From CAZWVM01 sp964637705 (lineage in GTDB: Bacteria; UBA8481), in assembly GCA_964637705.1 (NCBI GenBank), contig CAZWVM010000219.1, positions 1 through 5,446 on the forward strand: a stretch of 5,446 nt of DNA. The letters are read 5' to 3'. The translations under genes and the position numbers were made by a program. The notes under the pieces are model-generated. The model saw only the letters and a program-made list of their open reading frames with translations. It did no database searches and was not told the origin of the DNA. Below are positions 4,922 to 5,446 of the stretch, one piece after another (positions within the stretch are counted from its first letter, which is position 1; every line of letters starts with the position of its first letter).

Positions 4922-4979
4922 GAGCCGTGCGGCGACCGACTCGGAACCCGAGTCGATGCCGCGGCGCACGGCACGGCTC
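4922..4979. repeat. Nested inverted repeats in the divergent promoter region
   Basis: The outer arms GAGCCGTGC (4922-4930) and GCACGGCTC (4971-4979) are perfect 9-bp complements. Inside lies CGACTCGG-AAC-CCGAGTCG (4937-4955), perfect 8-bp arms around 3 bp. The inner palindrome is centred at 4946, within 1 bp of the midpoint between the two divergent start codons, and is 32-34 bp from each putative -35 box. It could be a shared operator for a dimeric regulator, or a cruciform/hairpin. No regulator gene is seen here. Confidence 0.6.
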
Positions 4980-4987
4980 GTAAATCG

Positions 4988-5016
4988 TTGCCTCTCCCCT
5001 CGCCCCCTCGTAAGCT
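4988..5016 (+). promoter_or_regulatory. Putative leaderless promoter of the SurA-like lipoprotein gene
   Basis: TTGCCT (4988-4993) and TAAGCT (5011-5016, fits TANNNT) are 17 bp apart. The -10-like box ends 6 nt before the GTG at 5023, so transcription would start at or near the start codon. The C-rich sequence between them contains no Shine-Dalgarno motif. The -10 match is modest (3 of 6), and the support comes mainly from the spacing, which equals that on the opposite strand. Confidence 0.4.
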
Positions 5017-5022
5017 CGGCCC

Positions 5023-5442
5023 GTGTCCCGCCTTCTGTCCATCCCTCTCCTTCTCGCGGCGCTTCTCGCCGCCTGCGGAGAGTCCCCGCCCGCGGATGAA
5101 AACGTCGTGGCCCGGGTCGACGGCAAGGTCCTGACCGTCGACGACATCCGCGTGGTCGATCCCACGGGCACCCTGACCGCCGACGAGGTGAAGACGCTCG
5201 TCGACAACTGGATCGAGCGGGAACTCCTGATGAAGATCGCGGAGCGGCGCGGGATCCTGGCCGACACCGCGGTGAGATGGCAGATCGAGGCCGAGCGGTC
5301 GAGGATCGCCCTGGAGCGGCTCGGCGTCGCGATCCGCGCGGAAACCGGGAACGAGACGCGGGCCCGGGCCGTCGTCGACCGTGCGTTGGAGCGGATGCGG
5401 AAGGAAAGCCGCGTGGAGGCGAACCCGTGGCGCGTGAAGTGA
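5023..5442 (+). CDS. SurA/PrsA-like N-domain lipoprotein without PPIase domain
   Basis: A 139-residue protein from GTG 5023. Residues 1-18 are a lipoprotein signal (Arg3, hydrophobic LLSIPLLLAALL, lipobox LAAC with Cys18); Gly at +2 favours outer-membrane sorting. Residues 28-42 (VVARVDGKVLTVDDI) are the classical opening strand of SurA/PrsA/PpiD chaperone N-domains ('A-x-V-N/D-G-x-x-I-T'). A helix about 52-80 (LTADEVKTLVDNWIERELLM) matches the conserved 'L-x-x-L-I-x-x-x-L' helix, and another runs about 83-105. The end (RALERMRKESRVEANP, 118-133) resembles the closing helix of these chaperones, which in full-length members follows the parvulin domain. Here no parvulin domain lies between. It is therefore a short chaperone-like lipoprotein, probably periplasmic and lacking isomerase activity. 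The family is recognised with fair confidence, the function is inferred. It is transcribed away from the MinD-GspA-GspB operon and probably overlaps a following gene. Confidence 0.82.
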   Translation: MSRLLSIPLLLAALLAACGESPPADENVVARVDGKVLTVDDIRVVDPTGTLTADEVKTLVDNWIERELLMKIAERRGILADTAVRWQIEAERSRIALERLGVAIRAETGNETRARAVVDRALERMRKESRVEANPWRVK

Positions 5443-5446
5443 AGTC
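5439..5446 (+). CDS. Possible start of a further gene, cut by the window end
   Basis: GTG at 5439 overlaps the TGA stop of the SurA-like gene (GTGA), the same junction type seen between the GspA- and GspB-like genes. The visible codons GTG AAG TC would read Met-Lys-Ser, which is compatible with a signal-peptide start. Only 8 nt are present and the nearest GGAGG (5415-5419) is too distant to help. A PPIase-bearing SurA-like protein would make sense here, but nothing in the sequence shows it. Confidence 0.3.

Noticed and set aside
4701..5267. Minus-strand open frame running through the divergent intergenic region
   Set aside because: It crosses both well-supported divergent genes and gives a composition-driven translation without domain features.
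1..5446. CRISPR array, transposase or prophage genes
   Set aside because: No regularly spaced repeats, transposase motifs or phage-like proteins were found on either strand.

Overview
This window looks like chromosomal DNA of a GC-rich, Gram-negative (double-membrane) bacterium. The evidence is two lipobox lipoproteins, a GspA/ExeA-type inner-membrane ATPase with a periplasmic peptidoglycan-binding domain, a SurA-like periplasmic chaperone domain, frequent GTG starts and very GC-rich coding DNA. The lineage cannot be fixed from the sequence. A deep-branching, possibly uncultivated phylum (Eisenbacteria-, Acidobacteria- or Myxococcota-like) is a guess only.

Left part (1-406): a tRNA-Arg(UCG) is followed by a very AT-rich island (about 26% G+C by hand count over 81-300). 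The island ends in a near-consensus sigma70 promoter (TTGACT-16 bp-TATAAT) overlapped by a palindrome. The promoter drives a short, highly structured RNA of about 110 nt ending in a strong intrinsic terminator. I cannot assign this RNA to a family; it is the best candidate for an undescribed element here. At 439-466 there is an ECF-sigma-like promoter, and then a gene for a small beta-rich lipoprotein (497-814).

Central part (845-4867, minus strand): a compact three-gene operon, read right to left. It encodes (1) a MinD/FlhG-like deviant-Walker-A ATPase, (2) a GspA/ExeA ATPase with a transmembrane segment, a degenerate C39-like region and a peptidoglycan-binding domain, and (3) a single-pass protein with a GspB-like N-terminus and a periplasmic FecR-like domain. 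Genes 1 and 2 are 19 bp apart and genes 2 and 3 overlap by 4 bp (GTGA). Proteins 1 and 3 begin with a similar short helix (S-x-I-x-E-x-L-x-R-x-E/D), and protein 1 ends in a MinD-like membrane-targeting helix. The likely picture is an envelope machine in which a MinD-type ATPase positions or gates a GspA/GspB-like complex that engages peptidoglycan. No secretin, pilin or exosortase gene is visible, so its cargo is unknown.

Right part (4868-5446): a 155-bp divergent intergenic region holds nested inverted repeats flanked symmetrically by two putative promoters. In both, the -10-like hexamer sits exactly 6 nt before a GTG start with no visible Shine-Dalgarno sequence, which suggests leaderless transcripts. 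The rightward gene (5023-5442) encodes a small lipoprotein with a SurA/PrsA-type N-domain and no PPIase domain. It probably overlaps the next gene by a GTGA junction at the window edge.
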